Shown piece by piece: positions 10,964 through 25,900 of a DNA stretch of 64,000 bases. Below the pieces are notes generated by a model, which saw only the letters and a program-made list of their open reading frames with translations, searched no databases and was not told the DNA's origin. Source of the stretch: Dermatemys mawii (lineage: Eukaryota > Chordata > Testudines > Dermatemydidae); the NCBI GenBank assembly GCA_007922305.1, contig ML677477.1, positions 199,466 through 263,465 on the forward strand. The letters are read 5' to 3'. The translations under genes were made by a program, and so were the position numbers. Each line of letters starts with the position of its first letter. The first letter of the stretch is position 1.

Positions 10964-13900
10964 GTAGGCCCCTGCCCTATGCCCTGGGGGCTGGGAGAGG
11001 GATGCCTCCTGAGCCCAGAGTCATTTCTCAGTGGGGGTTGGGGGTGGGATTGTCCCTTCCAGCTTGAAGCATGCTCGCCCCTCCCTTAAAGCCATCCTGA
11101 TGCTCCCAGGTTCAGGGACCCTCCTCTGCCTCCCACCTACAGCCCTGAGGCATGTGGTCCTGAGTGATGGCTGCCAGAGCATGACACGGTGCAGTCAGGT
11201 CTCAGCCTTGGGCTTCTGAGCAGTGGGGTTTGGCCACCACGTCCCAGCAGAGGGAAGAGCCTTTGGTGCCCCAAGGCCCTTGTCTTTATCTCTTTATGTG
11301 CCTGGAGAGGGGCATGCTGCCTCTGTTCAGAGCTGGGAGTCCCCACTGCCTTGCTGAGTGGGGCCTGGGGTTTTCGGTGTGTTCAGAGTGAGCCAGCCTG
11401 GGTAGGGACAGACTTTCAAACAGCCTCTGCTGTATGGGAGCAGAGGGCTCAGGGGCGTGACCGTGGGAGACACAGCCGGCTTGAGCCCTTCGCAGGCTGG
11501 CAGTCGTTACACACTTTGACTGAGTCTCGGCCCATTGCCTAGCAGACAGACACCGCGTCCCAAAGAGCTGCCAGTGGGAGTGGCCCTCGCTGGCAGCCTG
11601 AGCTGAGAGGGGTAGGGAAAGTTGGCGTGGGACAAAGCTCCACTGTGCATGCTTCCCCGGTGCTGCCGAGGCTGGGAGTATGCGCCGGCTTTCAGGGCTG
11701 TAAATCCAGCAACTTTCATCAGCCTTAATGTAGCATAAAATACTCCCAGCTGGTGCAGGCTCTGGCACCTTGGCCACATCCGGGGCTGAATTCTCATTCT
11801 GAGAAGGGTAAATACATTCCTGGCCTGCCTGGCTTTGCATGCGCTTCAGGCCTGACCTGTTTACACACGTGGGTTAATTTGCACTGAGCTGGGGGGAGTG
11901 TTGGGGGTTTTCTTAGAAAGAGAACAAAACACAAACTCTCTGTTTCTTTACTTCAACAAGTGCCTGCAGTCTGAGGTGATCAGTGGAGTTACAGTGGTTA
12001 CAGAGAATGTAGCCCAGCCTTGTGCAATGTGGCCATTTGTATTGATTCCACCAGCAACTTGTCGTCCTTCAACACTTTATCAAATGAGATGGGGAGACCA
12101 GCGGGATCTGAGGGCTAGAACCTGGGCGGGAGACCAGGGTTCCGAAGACTTGCTGTGTGATTTGGGGCTAGTGCCTTCCCCACTGTATGCCTCAGTATCC
12201 CCCTCTCGTCCCCATACAATGGGGAAAATGCTACTTGCTCGCCTTCATAAAGTACCTTGGTCTGTGCAAAGGTGGAGACAGGTTTCTCGGAGCAGGGAAG
12301 TGCCTTCCTGTGTGGTTTGTACAGCGCTGAGCACAATGGGGCCTTGGTCCTGATCGTAGCCTATGGGGGCTGGTGCAGCATGTACAGCAGTAACGATGAC
12401 AGGCATGTGTTTTTAACCAGGGTTAGCCAGGGACCAGGCTCACGGGGAAGGGGTGGATTCTCTCTCTCTTGGTGCCTTCGGAACAGGCTGCCTTTCTGGA
12501 AGATACTTTAGCCAGACAAGTTACTGTGCTCAGTGCAGGGTGACTGGCAGGTCAGATGAGAGGATCTAATGATACCTTCTGATCTTAACATCTACCAATG
12601 AATCGATGATCCTGTGGCCTTTTGATGGGCCACCTGCCGGGAGAGCGCATGGAGTCGCTGAGAAGATTTGACTAGCTGTGCGGTCAGTACAGAGGGCTGG
12701 GTCTCCCAGAAACTCTACCCGAGATCTGCCACCTCACACCGCATGCCGAGGAAGGAGGCCCAGAGGCGGTGTCCACTGCACTTGTGCTGCTGTTCCCTTC
12801 CCAGCTGGTGGATGCCCAGATGATCTGTAACCGCAGCAACCTAGGTGTAAATACCTGATCTGCCCCATCACTGGATGCAGAGGCTGCAGCATTTAGCCAG
12901 ACATGCCAGAGCTGCCCAAACAAAGCTTACTGCTGTTCCTGTGTGTCCTCCATAGCAGTTGGTGCCAGCTGCCCAGAATCAGAGACCAGATCTCCCAGAT
13001 CCTGTGTGATCCACTTCTGTGTGTGGTTCCCCCCCTGCCCCCGCCTGTTCTGAGCTGTTCCTTTTCCCCCTGGAGACCCATTTTTTTCTGTCCTGCCGTG
13101 GCAGATCTCTGGTTCCTCAGCCCACCCAGCTTCTTCCCATTTCAAGTCCTACTTCTCCGCTGGCACCCATCAATCACTTGCCCTTACCAAGCTGAATCTC
13201 AAAGCAGGGAGCAGCCTCATCCGTGCCCCCAATCGTAGCTGAATTGACTGACTGCTAGAGTGACAGCAAAGGCTTGGAGGTCCCCAGGGGCCGCCCCTGT
13301 GACACCTGCACAGTCGCCCTGACAGCCGCTGCTGGGAGACAAATTTTCTCGCCCTGGGGAGAGAAGGGCGTTGGTCAGAGCCAGAGCTGGCCGTGCTGGC
13401 TGAATCGGTCACCTTGCTGGGGTGTCTCCGGGTTGCTGTCTGCCTGCCGCCTGGGGATCACCAGCCCCAGCCAGTACCACAAGCCTGTGACTCCGCTAGC
13501 TTTGCTGCTTTGAAATGAGCGTTCCCTCGTGTTTTGCAGCAAATTCTGTGCTCAAGCAAAGGAGAGATCAGCTCATGAGTGTGAGCGCTTTCCTGCCAAA
13601 GCAGGTTGCGGTGAAGTGTCTTGAGAGGAGTGGGCGTTCCAACAACTCCTTGCTCTTTTCTCGCCCATCCCCTGACTGCCCCCGAGAACCTCTACTCCAT
13701 CCAACTGCCCCCTACTCCCTGTCCCTGCTGACTGCCCCTCTGGGATCCCCTGCCCCTTATCCAACCTCCAAGCCCCCTTACCACACCGCACTGTGTGTCT
13801 GGCTCTGCATGGCCCGCGGGAGCTAGATATGCTGCCCCGCAGGAGTGTGCAGCGCCGCCGACAGGAGCTACAGGCCAGAGAGCTGCCTGTGTGGCACGCT

Positions 13901-16900
13901 GAGGCTGTGGGGGTGGGGGGACAGCTAGGGAGGGTCTGTGAGGAGCCTCCCCAGCCGGGAGCTTGGAGACCAGACAGGAGGGGCCCACGGGCCGTAGTTT
14001 GCCTGCCCCTGATCTAATCCCACAGAAACTTTCAGCCAGGCTGGGCTCTCGCCATTGTCGCAGGATGAAACCCCCTGGCCCATGTTCTGGAGTCCTCGCA
14101 AGGCTTGCAAGGATCAGTCCAGTTCTGCTCTGAGCAGCTTCTGTTTGTTTGGGTTCCTTTGACTTATGCTGGCTGGCCGCAGAGCGTTCTCCAGCGAGAG
14201 CCAGGGAGTGTCCGTCAGCTGTTGTAGACATTCTACACCTGCACCTGCTTGAATTAGCTGGGTTTGCAGTGGGCACAACCTCCTTAAATGTAAGTGTCTG
14301 GTCCTGCGGTGGATGATTCACAGAACACGCTTTAGTCTGGGCACAGTCAGCAATTTGGGATCCGCCCCAGGAGGCCACTGGGACTGAAGGTGGGAGGGGT
14401 CCTGGAAGAACCAATGGAGCGGGATGAACCAGCGGGAGGAGCAGCAGAGTGCTGGGATCTGTGACCAGCTTCCCCCAGCTGCCGATGTGCTGTGTACACG
14501 GTAATACACAGCACTGCCTCGCATCAGACCCAAGGGGGGAGCGGGGCGTGGACTCCATGCCTGCCAGGATCAGGCTCAGAGCTAGCATGGGAGAACAGCC
14601 CTGCCCTTTGAAGCCCTGACAGCGGTTATGCTTTGACCATGCACAAGGACTATCAGAGCAATGGGCCATTTAGTCCAGTATCCCAGCTGCTTCAGAGAAT
14701 GGAGCAGGAAGCACTCTAGTGGAATTACTTGACCTTGAAAGAGGTTCTTTCTTGAGCCCTGTGAGTTGGTGCTGGCAGCTATTAAATGTGTTACGGTAGC
14801 AGCAAGAGGCCTGTTGTATTAATTTAAATAGAATAAAAGGGCCCAAGGAGTCAAAGGTGTTAACGTGAGCGGTCATTGTCCAGCATTAAACAATGTTAAC
14901 AAGGGGTGGGATTTGGCAGGGACCTCAGCCTGCATAGTACCATGGCAGACAGCCATTAACAGTCCTTTTAGGGTTGTATTAAAGATAGAGAGAAGAAGGA
15001 AAAATATAGTTAAAGCGTTTGAAATATAAAGTAGTAAGCCAGGCTTTCATTTCAACAGCATCCCTTGTTTCCTTCCCCTTTAGCAGGACAGAGTTTTTAA
15101 GAAGGAAAAACCCTGTTGTCTAACAGTCTCTTAGATGGTATCAAAATGGTGCTAACCGTCCTTTGGGGGGGAAGAGAGAAGTGAGTTAAGAATGGACTGA
15201 AGCTGTTGGTAAAGCTGATCTCGTTTCCTTGACACCAAAATGAGACAAACACAAGAAAGGGGAGAGAAAACAGCAAAGATAGAAAATGCAGCTGGGGTCG
15301 GCTCTCACTTGCCACGTCACTGCTGGAGAAACATGGGCCTGCCACACTGTCTGATTAGCCACTCCAAGACCCGGCAAACTTGTTCCACCATTGGGCAGTT
15401 ATGGGCATTGCGTTTAGTTGCCTCTTGCTGGTCACAGACTCGTAGTTGTGTTGCAAAATAAGCAGTTATGGCCAGACTCTTATTAGACAGAAGACAAAAG
15501 AAGTGAGAGAGGAAAGAGAAGAAATGAGGTGGGGAGGGGAGGGGAGATGAAGGGGCACCTCCCAGGTGGTATTTGGGATTCAGCCAGAGCTGGTGGAGTT
15601 GGTGACGTCATCTGGCTCCTTCTCTCTGGCGTGGTCTGGTCAGGACATCTGAGGATCCGGAGTCCCGGGAGATGGTCTGGGTGGCAGCTCGCTCAATAGC
15701 CAATTTTTTCTCCCCAAGATCTTTCTTTGAGGACCCCAAAAGGAGTGGTGAGTGGGTGGAATAACCCAGCCTGTCGTTATTTTATCCACTGGTTAGACCT
15801 GATTAGTTCACTGAATTCTGGTCCCCCACTTTTCGTGTTTTCCAAGGCATGATCTTAACTGTCCTTGAGTCACCTCAGGAGGCCTTTGTGTTTGGATAAC
15901 TCCGTGTCTCTCTTTTGCACCGTTTCCCATCAGCATAAGTTGTTATAGGTTATTGTGACATCTTATGAACTTATGCTCCCTTTTAGAGAGGAGCTCACAG
16001 TTAGGGGACATTTGAAGGCCCTGTTCTTACAACAGACCCCAGCTGAGATCAAGGCTCCATTGTGCTGGGCGCAACATAAACACCGAGCGCAAGAGAGTGT
16101 CCCTGCCCCAAAGAGCTTCCGGTCCAAGTAAACAAGATCGGTTGGGTGAGGAGGAAACGAGCCCAGAGAGGGTAAGCGACTGCCCAAGGTCACATGGCAG
16201 GGCAGCAGCAGAGCTGGGCGTAGGACCCAGGTGTCCTCTGTTCCCACCCTGTTCACTAGTCCGTGCTGCCTGTATCAGGCTGCAGCTGGAGGAGAGCTTG
16301 TGTATCTCTTTTCTATTTACAGAAGCTCAAAGCACCAGGGAACCGCCCAGCCACTTCCCTGGGGGGTAGTTGGCTGCTGAGCTGTGCCTGGCTGCTGCCA
16401 CTGGAATCTCTCTAGGGTTTTGTTGCCAGGTCGAATGCTTTTCTGGCTTGTGCACCATGGTCCAAACTGTTAAACGCATTCCGACCGCCGAGTGTCTGTT
16501 CCCAGGGCAGCGTGAGGCCCACAGGGAGCCCGGCTCGGCCTTCAAAGCTTGCTGGGTATTTGTGGCACTGGCAGCAAAGAGAGAAAACTATGAAACGGAG
16601 CCCGTTGTATCTGTAAGCTCCAGAGGCAAACACTGGGACCCCCATGCTGCGCTGTCTCTTTGATCAGAGCCCTGAGGGTCGAGCAGAACTGTGGAGTCTC
16701 TTCCCAGACCCTGGGTGTAAGGTTATGGGGGCTGGGAAGTCTGTGGCAGGGGATTGGGCCCTGGGTCTGGGATCACTTCTGCCTGCTTCTCTCCAGGTGG
16801 AGCCCAATGCCACCATCGCTGAGATCAAGAACCTCTTCACCAAGTCCCGTACGTATGGAGTGAGCTCGCTTGTTTTGGCCCTGCACCCCCTCTTCACCAG

Positions 16901-19900
16901 ACTCCCACCTTCTGCTCCTTGCCCCTGTGGGATTGAACCCGCCGAGCGCTGACCTCCATGGCGGCTGAGGGTCTTCAGTGCTCTGCACCATTGGGCCTTG
17001 GTGCCTGAGCTGCCTGGTAGTGTCCCATGCACCAGAGCAGAGCCAGGGCTCAGCTGCAATGGGCAGACGGAGGGGGCCCTTTCTTGAGGAAGCTGAGCAC
17101 AGACAGACCTTGTGGTTCTCCTGACCTTGCTCCCAGCCAGTGCTGTCTGGTGTCTTCCCATTGGGCCCCAGGTGATGAACAGGCTGTACTGTACGCCCAC
17201 GAGCGCAGGAAGGTATTGAGTATTCAGTGTGGGAAGGGGGCTGGTAAGAAAAACCAGTTTCCCTCAGGAAGCCGCCACGTCTCCTGAAAAATTTTAAGTC
17301 AAAAATCCAATTCTCCACTGACAGCCGGTTTATGATGGCAGACTTTGACCAGCTCTGCTCTCTAGTGGGTGGTAAGAGACCTCTGGAGCCCGTGGCATTG
17401 GTAGCATGCCCGTCACTGCAGTGTCTGGGCCCCGAGATCCCTGGGAGTGAAATTCCTCCTGTGCAGCAGGTCCGCACAAAGCATAGGCAACACTTGTGTC
17501 CCATGGAGCCCTCAAAATGGGGCATAGCAGGCGCCAGGGCCTTGTGCTGGCTGCCCGCAAAGGGGGGCACCCCCTGGCATTTCAGTGCTTGGGCAATGGG
17601 CTTGGAGACCCATCAAAAGCGGGAGCCACCAAGGCAGGAGTCAGCCGGTCACTGTATGCCCTTAGCAAGGTGCCTGAAGGCCCAGCTCAGCCTCATGGGT
17701 TTCCGTGTGGGTGGACTTGTCTCCATAACAGAGCGTGGTTTGGGGCTGATCAGTGGGCACACTTGGGGATTTTGGAGCCACAGGGGTGATGCCATGGTCT
17801 CTGCTTTTTCTCCGCAGATCCCCAGTGGTACCCAGCCCGACAGTCCCTCCGCCTTGACCCCAGTAAGTTAGAGCACTATGTGGGTTCTGACAGCTGTCGC
17901 TGCGTCTATTCCCAGGCGCACCTCTCTGCTGCTGCTGATCGTGTGCCCCGTGTGGGGGAAGGTGCTTGAAGGGAACACGAGCCCCAGGGGTCTTTGGGGC
18001 AGGTGCTGACCCTGTTCCGAAGGGTGTGAGATCTGATCGACCACCAAAGGACTAGGGCTCTAGGAAGACCCAGATTTCTGGGGAAGGGCCCTGTGGGCTT
18101 CCCAGCTTGTACACAGGGGAGCGTGAAACCTCCGGGATCAGAGTGCTCTGCCCTGCAGCAGGGGCTGTGGTTCATTCTCCACATGGCTTTCCATTGGGGT
18201 GTCGCTGTGCTGCAGCGAACAGAAGAGCGCAGCCATGTTTCAGGGGGCTGGGGTCACCCGGGCACGTCGCCATGGAGCCAATGCCAGGGTAGCAGATTGC
18301 ATTGGTGTCCCGGTTGGAGCCCCCGCCCCCATTGCCCTCTCTGAGTCTCTGCTCTCCTTCCAGAGGGCAAGTCCCTGAAGGACGAGGACGTGCTACAGAA
18401 CCTGCCGGTGGGCACCACGGCCACACTGTACTTCCGGGACCTGGGTGCGCAGATCAGCTGGGTGACGGTGAGCAGTGCCAACGGTCTGCCTGAGAAAGCA
18501 CCCCCTGCCCCTAAGCACCCCCTTGTGCTCACAATGCGCTCTGCCTTTCAGGTCTTCCTCACCGAGTACGCTGGGCCTCTGCTTATCTACCTGCTCTTCT
18601 ACTTCCGGGTGCCCTTCGTCTACGGCCCCAAGTATGACTTCACCTCCAGCAAGCACTCGGTTGTTCAGTGAGTACCGGCCGGGGGCCCATGACTGCGTCT
18701 GCTTAGCCTGCGCTGGGGTTGTGCCCTGGGATCTGGGCCGTCTCCTGAGCTGTTGAGAGCAGAGACCCTGTAGGAAACCTGAGCCCTGGGAACACAAACA
18801 GATGGGATGTGGATCCCTCTCCTGGAGGGGCCCTGCCGCCCAGGCCAGGCCTGCAGTCCCCGGGTTGGTCTCCTCTCCAGAGCGGGTTGAGTGAGGAAGA
18901 GAAAATCTCCTCCCTGCAGGGACCCAGTGCTGGTGGATTCCCTGCTGGCCTCTTCAGGCAGCCGGGGACCTGGCCGTCATTGCAGCCACTGGATATTCAG
19001 CACATGGGCAGGCCATGGGGAGGGACCAGGGACTGGCGAGGGCTCTGAGCTGTTGAACCGGAAACCCAGTTGTTTCCTGGCAGGCGGGAACAGTTTACGA
19101 TCCCCAGAGCTTCTCCTTGTGGCTCCTCAAGGGTGGTCTGCTTCAGGCTCCAGCATGGCTCCCATCCAGCCTCACTGGGGAGGAGTCTTTGGGGGAGCTG
19201 GCAAGTGCTCTCTGTTTGGACAAGGGGACTTGCCTGCTCAGAACAGTTCCCTAGTGGGGAATGTCCCTCCCAGCGGCATTGGTACCCTCTAGCCCCCTTG
19301 TGCCTTCCCTTCCAGCCTGGCCTGCATCTGCCACTCGTTCCACTACATCAAGCGCCTGCTGGAGACCATCTTTGTCCATCGCTTCTCCCACGGGACAATG
19401 CCTTTGCGCAACATCTTCAAGGTGAGCGGGGCGGAGGGGCAGGGCCTGGGGGCAGGTGAAGTGAAGTGAGGGATGTGCAGGACCAGCCAGCCGGGGGGCT
19501 GGGGAAGCAGCTTCCCGGGGTGGGGTCCCTTTGACTCGTCCTGTTATTGGTCCCTGTATTAAAAGAGCATTTCCTGATTTGTCTCCAGAATTGCACCTAC
19601 TACTGGGGCTTTGCAGCCTGGATGGCGTATTACATCAACCACCCGCTGTACACCCCGCCGAGTAAGTGACCCCTCGCCGTGCGATTCCAGCCCTTCTCTC
19701 CGACAGACAGATCGCCGGAGGGGCTGCCTTCTTCTTCTGCTGCCTTGCGTCCATGCCCCCACTGGCCCATTCCATGAGAGCTGTGCGGGTATCCCACAAT
19801 GCACAGCGGCTGCCGCCCAACACTCCGTTTCCCACAAGCCATGTGTCTGCGGGGCACATGGAAACACTTGGATCCTGCCCACTGTGCACCGTCCTTTTGC

Positions 19901-22900
19901 TGATACAACCACGTGGTCACAAGGTGCCGGCACAAGCAGCCAAGTGTGCTAATTAAATAGTTGTGAGTTACAGCAAACACAGCCCAAGCCAGAATAAATG
20001 GCTGGGAGCTGAACTCAGTCTGGGAATAGGGTGCAAACGTTGAGCAAGGAGGGTCACTATCCCTTGGAACGACTCGCTCAGCGGGACGTGGAGCCGTCGT
20101 CACTTTGGATACTTCAATTCTTGGATGAGTTTCTCAAAACTCCACTTCAGCTCCGTCGCAGGTTGTGGGCCAGGTGCTGGGGGAGGGTCTCTGGCCTGGG
20201 TTAGGCAGGGATCAGTCTGAATGGGCAGACCGGTTCCTCCTGACCCTGAAATCTGAGATGTCCATTTTAAACAAATTGCTTCCCTCTGTCTTGTTTCCTT
20301 GGCATCTCTAGTCGTAAGCTGCCTAGCTCCCCAGAGCACCCCACCCGGGGATCAGACCTGACTTGCTAGTGTAAAAAACAAGCCGCATGCTGGGTCCTTT
20401 GTTTAAAGGCCTTTTTGTCCCTGTGCCTCCCCAAACAGCCTGGCCCCTGCCCCCTATCCAGCCCCCTCCCACTTCCTGCCCCCTGACTGCCCCCCTCAGA
20501 ATCCCCAACCAATCCAACCCCACCCCCCTGCTCCTTGTCCCCTGACTGCCCCCTCAGAAGCCCACCCCCATCCAGCCCCCTGGGACTCCCATGTTTATCC
20601 AACCCTCTCCCACCCCCGCCCCCGTTCCCTGTCCCATGACTCCCCCGCCCTGCGAACCTCTGCCCCATTCAGCCATCCCCGACTGCCCCCTAGAGCCCCT
20701 TGCTCCTTATCCAATGCCCCGGCCCCCTTATCATGCCGCTCAGAGCAGCATATCTAGCAGCCGTGTGGCCTGGCTGGAGCCAGACACTCTGCCCCACAGG
20801 AGCGTGCATCCTTACCCCCCAGAGCATTGCCGGCATGGCTCTGGGGGCGCAGAGACAGCGGGGGAGGTGCCGGGGATAGCCTCACTGGCCGGGAGCTCAG
20901 GAGCCAGGCAGGATGGTCCCGCGGGCTGGATGTGGCTCGCAGGCCGTAGTTTGCCCATCCCTGCAGTAGGGCCTACGAACACCAAAGCCACATGCTCCCC
21001 CTGCTGACCGTGTGTTAGCATGTTCCCTATGCAGACACCAGGCTCTGACCCTATAAACCTGTCCCTAGCACCCCATGACACAAGTGGTCCCTTCTGTCCC
21101 CCTGTGCCGGGCTAACCTCTACCTTCCCCTCCCCCACAGCCTACGGAGACGAGCAGGTGAAGCTGGCGCTAATTATATTCCTGGTAAGAGCTGCCGGCGG
21201 CAGGGAAGGAGGCTGCTCAGCTGGGCTTGGGCAGGAGTGCCAAGGGGGATACTCCGGGGGTGTGCCCATTAGAGAAGGGAGTGTGCAGAGGTGGGTGGGG
21301 GGTGAGGGTGCCAGTGTGGAGCTGGGGAGAGGGATGGAGGAGGGTGCTAGGAGGATGCGTGGCACTGCTTTGTGCTGCCAGACCAATGCCCTTCCAGGCC
21401 CATGCCCCTCTAAGCTGATGGGGGCGGTGAGGGCGTTGCTGGGAGCCAGGGCACTGATCACTCCTCTGCTTCCTCCCCAGTTCTGCCAGCTGGGGAACTT
21501 CTCCATTCACATCGCTCTGCGGAACCTGCGGCCAGCGGGTGAGTGGGGGTGGGGCCGGGGCCTCAGTCGCTTGGGGGTGACCCACCAAGGATGGTCAGTC
21601 CAAGGGCAGCCTGAGTATGAGGGCATGGCCTGCTTGTATCTTTGGCTTAGGGTTCTGGGCATTGGCTGTGCCCAGGAGAGTCTGAGTGAGAATCTGTCCA
21701 CCCATGCCCCTGGCTCCTGTTCAGAGGGTTCTTCTCCGTGCTCTCTGTCCTCCCAGCCCCCCAGGGTCTTGCTGAATGAATGGTTAATGTACAAAACACA
21801 GGAGAAAACCTCAGGCCCCCTATAAACCTCCTCAGGGGCCGAGGCAGGCAGTGATAGACGACTGTCTCTAAAGCCCCATGATTTCCCGGGTTGCAGGGGA
21901 CACCTGCCCTCCCAGGGCAGACACCTCTGTCTGGGCGCTAGTGGCTCCCTGGCCGGGATGTGGCTGTCCCAGATCTTTGTAATCCCAGCAGCCGGGGGGC
22001 TGTGGAGGGGGAACGCTCTGAATGAGTCCTGGCCAGCCTGGCACACTGCTGCTTTACTGCCCCATCAGGCCCAATGGTGCCCAGTGCAGCTGAGCGGGTA
22101 TGGGGGAACAGGCTGTTGTCTCGGGCTCCAGTGGACTGCAGGAAGCACTGGCCTGTGTGTGTGTGGAGATCTGACGCCCGACCCCGGGGTGCAGAGGCAG
22201 CTCCCTGGAGAGGGTCTGACAGGGCTGTCTCCCCCGTGCCTGCCTGGCTGCTGCTCAGAGCAGCATCCCCTTCCCGCGTGTTTCCGGGAAAGTTGATCCC
22301 AGTCCCCAGGGGGTGGGGTGAGGGTGGGGGGGGTGGTCATTGCTCATGTGAAATCAGTCCATACCTGGATTTCTGCTTCTCTCCCTCCCAGGCTCCAAGA
22401 CGAGGAAGATCCCATACCCCACCAAGAATCCCTTCACGTGGCTCTTCCTGCTGGTGTCATGTCCTAATTATACCTATGAGGTGAGCCCCCCCACCCTGTT
22501 CCCTCACCTCCAGTCAAGAGGTGGGTTTCCCGAGCTGAGGGCTGCCGGGCACCAGCCCGCCCCGCCCCGGCCCACAGATCTGGTTCCTGGTCTCATTGGA
22601 AGCGTCTCCATGAGCTGCAGCTGCCTCCAGATGGCTAGAGAGTGACTTTCTACCTGCCTTGGGTTTGCTGTTAATTAACAAGCTTGTGTTCATCCATATG
22701 GGGGCCCCAGGCCCCACAAAGTGTCTGACTGTGGATGATCTATTTGAACATCACTCTTCACCCCAGAAATGCAGCCATCTCTGGGGTGGAACTCAGCAGT
22801 GGCTTAACAGCCACACAGCTGAGCCCATTAGAGCAGGAAGCCAAGGAGAATGCCCTTGACTAACTGAAACTGCAGGGGGAATTCAGAAGGCAGCAGAACT

Positions 22901-25900
22901 TGAATTTGGCTAGGAAACCCAGAGTTTACAACCCTGCTTCTGGGAAAAGTGCCAGTGATAGGAAAGAACTGGGACCTGGCTTTGATTGACACAGCACCCA
23001 TAGGGCTACACTAGGGCAATGGGGTCAGCCCTGACTGAGAAGGGAGAGAACCTGCTACTCAACTTCCCACCCCACTCCCTGCCAGACAGCCCCCACTAGT
23101 GCCACACCGGGGTCAGCCCTGATTGAGAAGGGAGAGTGCCCCCCGGCTGAGCTCCCTACAGGACAGCGCCCCCTTGTGCTCTTCTGAGGTCAGCACTGCA
23201 GAGCAGAGCCCCCCCCCCCCCCCCCCCGACCTCCCCACTCCACTGCCTGCAGGACAGCGCCCCTATTAAATCGGCAGCAGTCGTTAGCATGCACCTGTGC
23301 TCTGCCTGGCCCAGCCCTGCCTAGTTCCTGGAGCTGATGAGGCAGCATGGCAGCAAATGCCCAGCCTGGCGCTGCCAGCAAAGCCAGCTCCAGCTCAGCA
23401 GTGTTGGTGATGCTCACAAGGGGTTTGGGTGCTCCGGGGCTGTATCTCCAGCCAGCTCTGGGCTCCCAGACCCTGGCAGAGCTGGGTTCAGGGGGCTGAA
23501 TTTGACTCTCACGACTCCTAAAGTTGGGCATGAGTCAGTTGTCCAGGCACCACCCTCCATGGCTCTGCTTCTGGAAAGCTCGTCCCTTTGCTGGAGTGCC
23601 ACTCACCTGCCAGGAAGGGACCTTTCCCTGCCCAGGCTGGGAGCTGCCTAGTATGTGCCCAGCTACCCCTTCTTCCAACTCAGCTGCTGCCAGGCCTGGG
23701 GACTCCCTGTTGTTGGGGAGACTAGGTCCCCCTACTACCCTGCCCTCCCCTGATCCTTGGTGTAGATGAGGGGGTGAAAGTTCCCCCTGCCAGTCCCATC
23801 ATCCTCAGCACCCTTATTCCTGTCCTAGTCTCTCCCTGCCCATACGGGGCACAGTGTGGGGGAAAGATTTGACTCCTTTCCTCCAGCCCCCTGGGCATTG
23901 TCACCCCCCCAGGAAGGCACCTGCACCCCCAGTGCTGGACAGCCCCACCCCATGAGGGTCTGAGATTGCTCAGCCCTCAGGGTCTGGGTGGGCCTGGCCT
24001 CCCTGCCATTTGCATGCCCATTAAGGAAGGCGCCAGGCTCCACACCGAGAACGCAGGTGTGCTGGGCCCGGGCCCATTCGGAGGGAGCACGTCACCGGCT
24101 GGGCCGGAGTCCCTGCTCCCACTGCCACCTACGCTCTGGGCATGCTGCTTGGGGCACTATGGGTTAATCATGCATGGTGGCAGGGGGCATTGCTCTGTGT
24201 CACAGGGTCTGCAGCCCCTGCTCACAACAGACCTGCGCTAGCAGGGGGTTGCAGGTCGTGACTGAGGGGCAGTGGAGGGAACCCAGGGCTGGGCTAGTGG
24301 GGGACTGGGTTGGGCTTGGGGGCACTGGCAGAGCTGTGGGAGGGGAAGCCCAGGGCAGGGACAGCAGGTGGGCACTGGAATGGGATTGCCAGCATCAAAT
24401 ATATGCCTAGCGGGTGAAGTCCTGCTTGGCTGAGGCTGCAGGCTGTGCGGTGCCCTGCTGGAGCCCAGGAAATGTCTGTCACAGGCCCCTGCCGGAGGCC
24501 AGGCCGGATTCCCACGGTCGTTCTCCCCGCCCATGAAGGCAGCAGAGCTGGGGCCCGGCGGGGATGTTCCGCGTGGAGTTGAGCGCTGGGGGTCCTAGTG
24601 GGTGGGCAGATCTGCTGCTGTGCTGCAAGTGGCTCCGTGAACTTGAATGAGCGAGGGCCACTCGCCAGGGCCTGGCCTCCCCTGTGGCCATGCTGGGGGT
24701 GGGTTCTGCCCAGCCCCCGGCTGCCCCAGTGCTAAGTGCAGCTGCTTCTCTTTCAGGTGGGCTCCTGGATCGGCTTTGCCATCATGACCCAGTGTCTCCC
24801 AGGTGAGCGCATGTGGGGGAAGGAGCCGGGGCACAGGGACGTTCCACATGGTCTCCTCACAACGGCTGGGGGGTGCGGGCCAGGCGGGTCGTGCTTTCTT
24901 GCTACCAGGGCCACCCATCCCTGTTCTGTGGAAACAATAAACTCCTCCATGGCCATCAGTAGTGCTCCTAGCACGTCACAGATATCGTCCCTCTCCCAGG
25001 GAGAAACTGAGGCACAGACAGGCCCAGGACCCTGACTCAGGAGTGGTCGTAGGTGGGGAATAGAATCCAGGAGTCCTGACTCCCAGCCCTGCCCCCCTGA
25101 CCAACCCAAGGAGTTTGGTGGGGGTCAGCCCAGTTCCTGGCTGGCGGGAGGAGCTGGGTTCCCAGCCCACCTCCCCAGGCTCCCTGCGCTCGAGGCTCGT
25201 CCTGGTGCCTAGCACGGAGGGACCCACCCTCTGCAGGGAGCAGGCGAAGCCGAGACTAGTGTGAGCTGCTCTGCAGCCGAGGCTCTTGGATGATTTGCCC
25301 TGGTGCGTGCTGCTGTCCCTGGCATCCGCTGGCTGCCTTTTCCCGGGAGCGGCACCGCCCGGGAGCCTCCAGACCATCTGGCGGGAGCCCCCTGCTGCTC
25401 CCTTGGGGAAATGCAGGTACCTCATTGGGGCAGCATCTGTTCTTGGTCCCCTTGGAGGGAGGCGGGGGAGAGCCAGGGGTGGGAGCTGGCCCAAGGGGGC
25501 AGGTCTCATTTTAGGCCCGAGCCGAACTAGATCTAAGCTCCAGCAGCTCGAGTCATTTTTCCCTCTGGCCGGGAGCGGGAGAAGTTGCCTCTCAGGTGGG
25601 CCCAGGGCACTTGGCACCGTGACTCTGTACCCTGGTCCTGCCAGCCCCTGCTGCAGGGGGAGAGGCTCTGTGACTCCACGGTGCCCACACAGCACAGTGA
25701 GGTGACGGTGCCCAACAGGAGACGGGCAGGCAGTCGTGCCAACCCCCTGGCAAGGGGAGAGCTGACCTGCAAGGTCCTGTTTACCTACCCAATCCCTGGA
25801 GTAGGGTCTCCTCAAGGGAGTAGGGTGGGGGTGAGGCTGAGGGGGGTAAGGGAGTCCCCGATTCCTCACCGCTTTCCTCTCTGCTCGCAGTGGCCCTGTT

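Noticed and set aside
13692..14669. 325-codon open frame on the minus strand
   Set aside because: It lies in TECR intron 1 over a hAT-like repeat and C-rich DNA. The encoded sequence has low complexity and no recognisable domain; long open frames are expected in such GC-rich DNA.
16773..17570. 265-codon open frame on the minus strand
   Set aside because: Antisense to TECR exon 2 and its intron; no similarity, explained by GC content.
24976..25869. 297-codon open frame on the minus strand
   Set aside because: It lies in TECR intron 11, antisense, partly over a SINE. Proline-, glycine- and arginine-rich sequence with no family resemblance.
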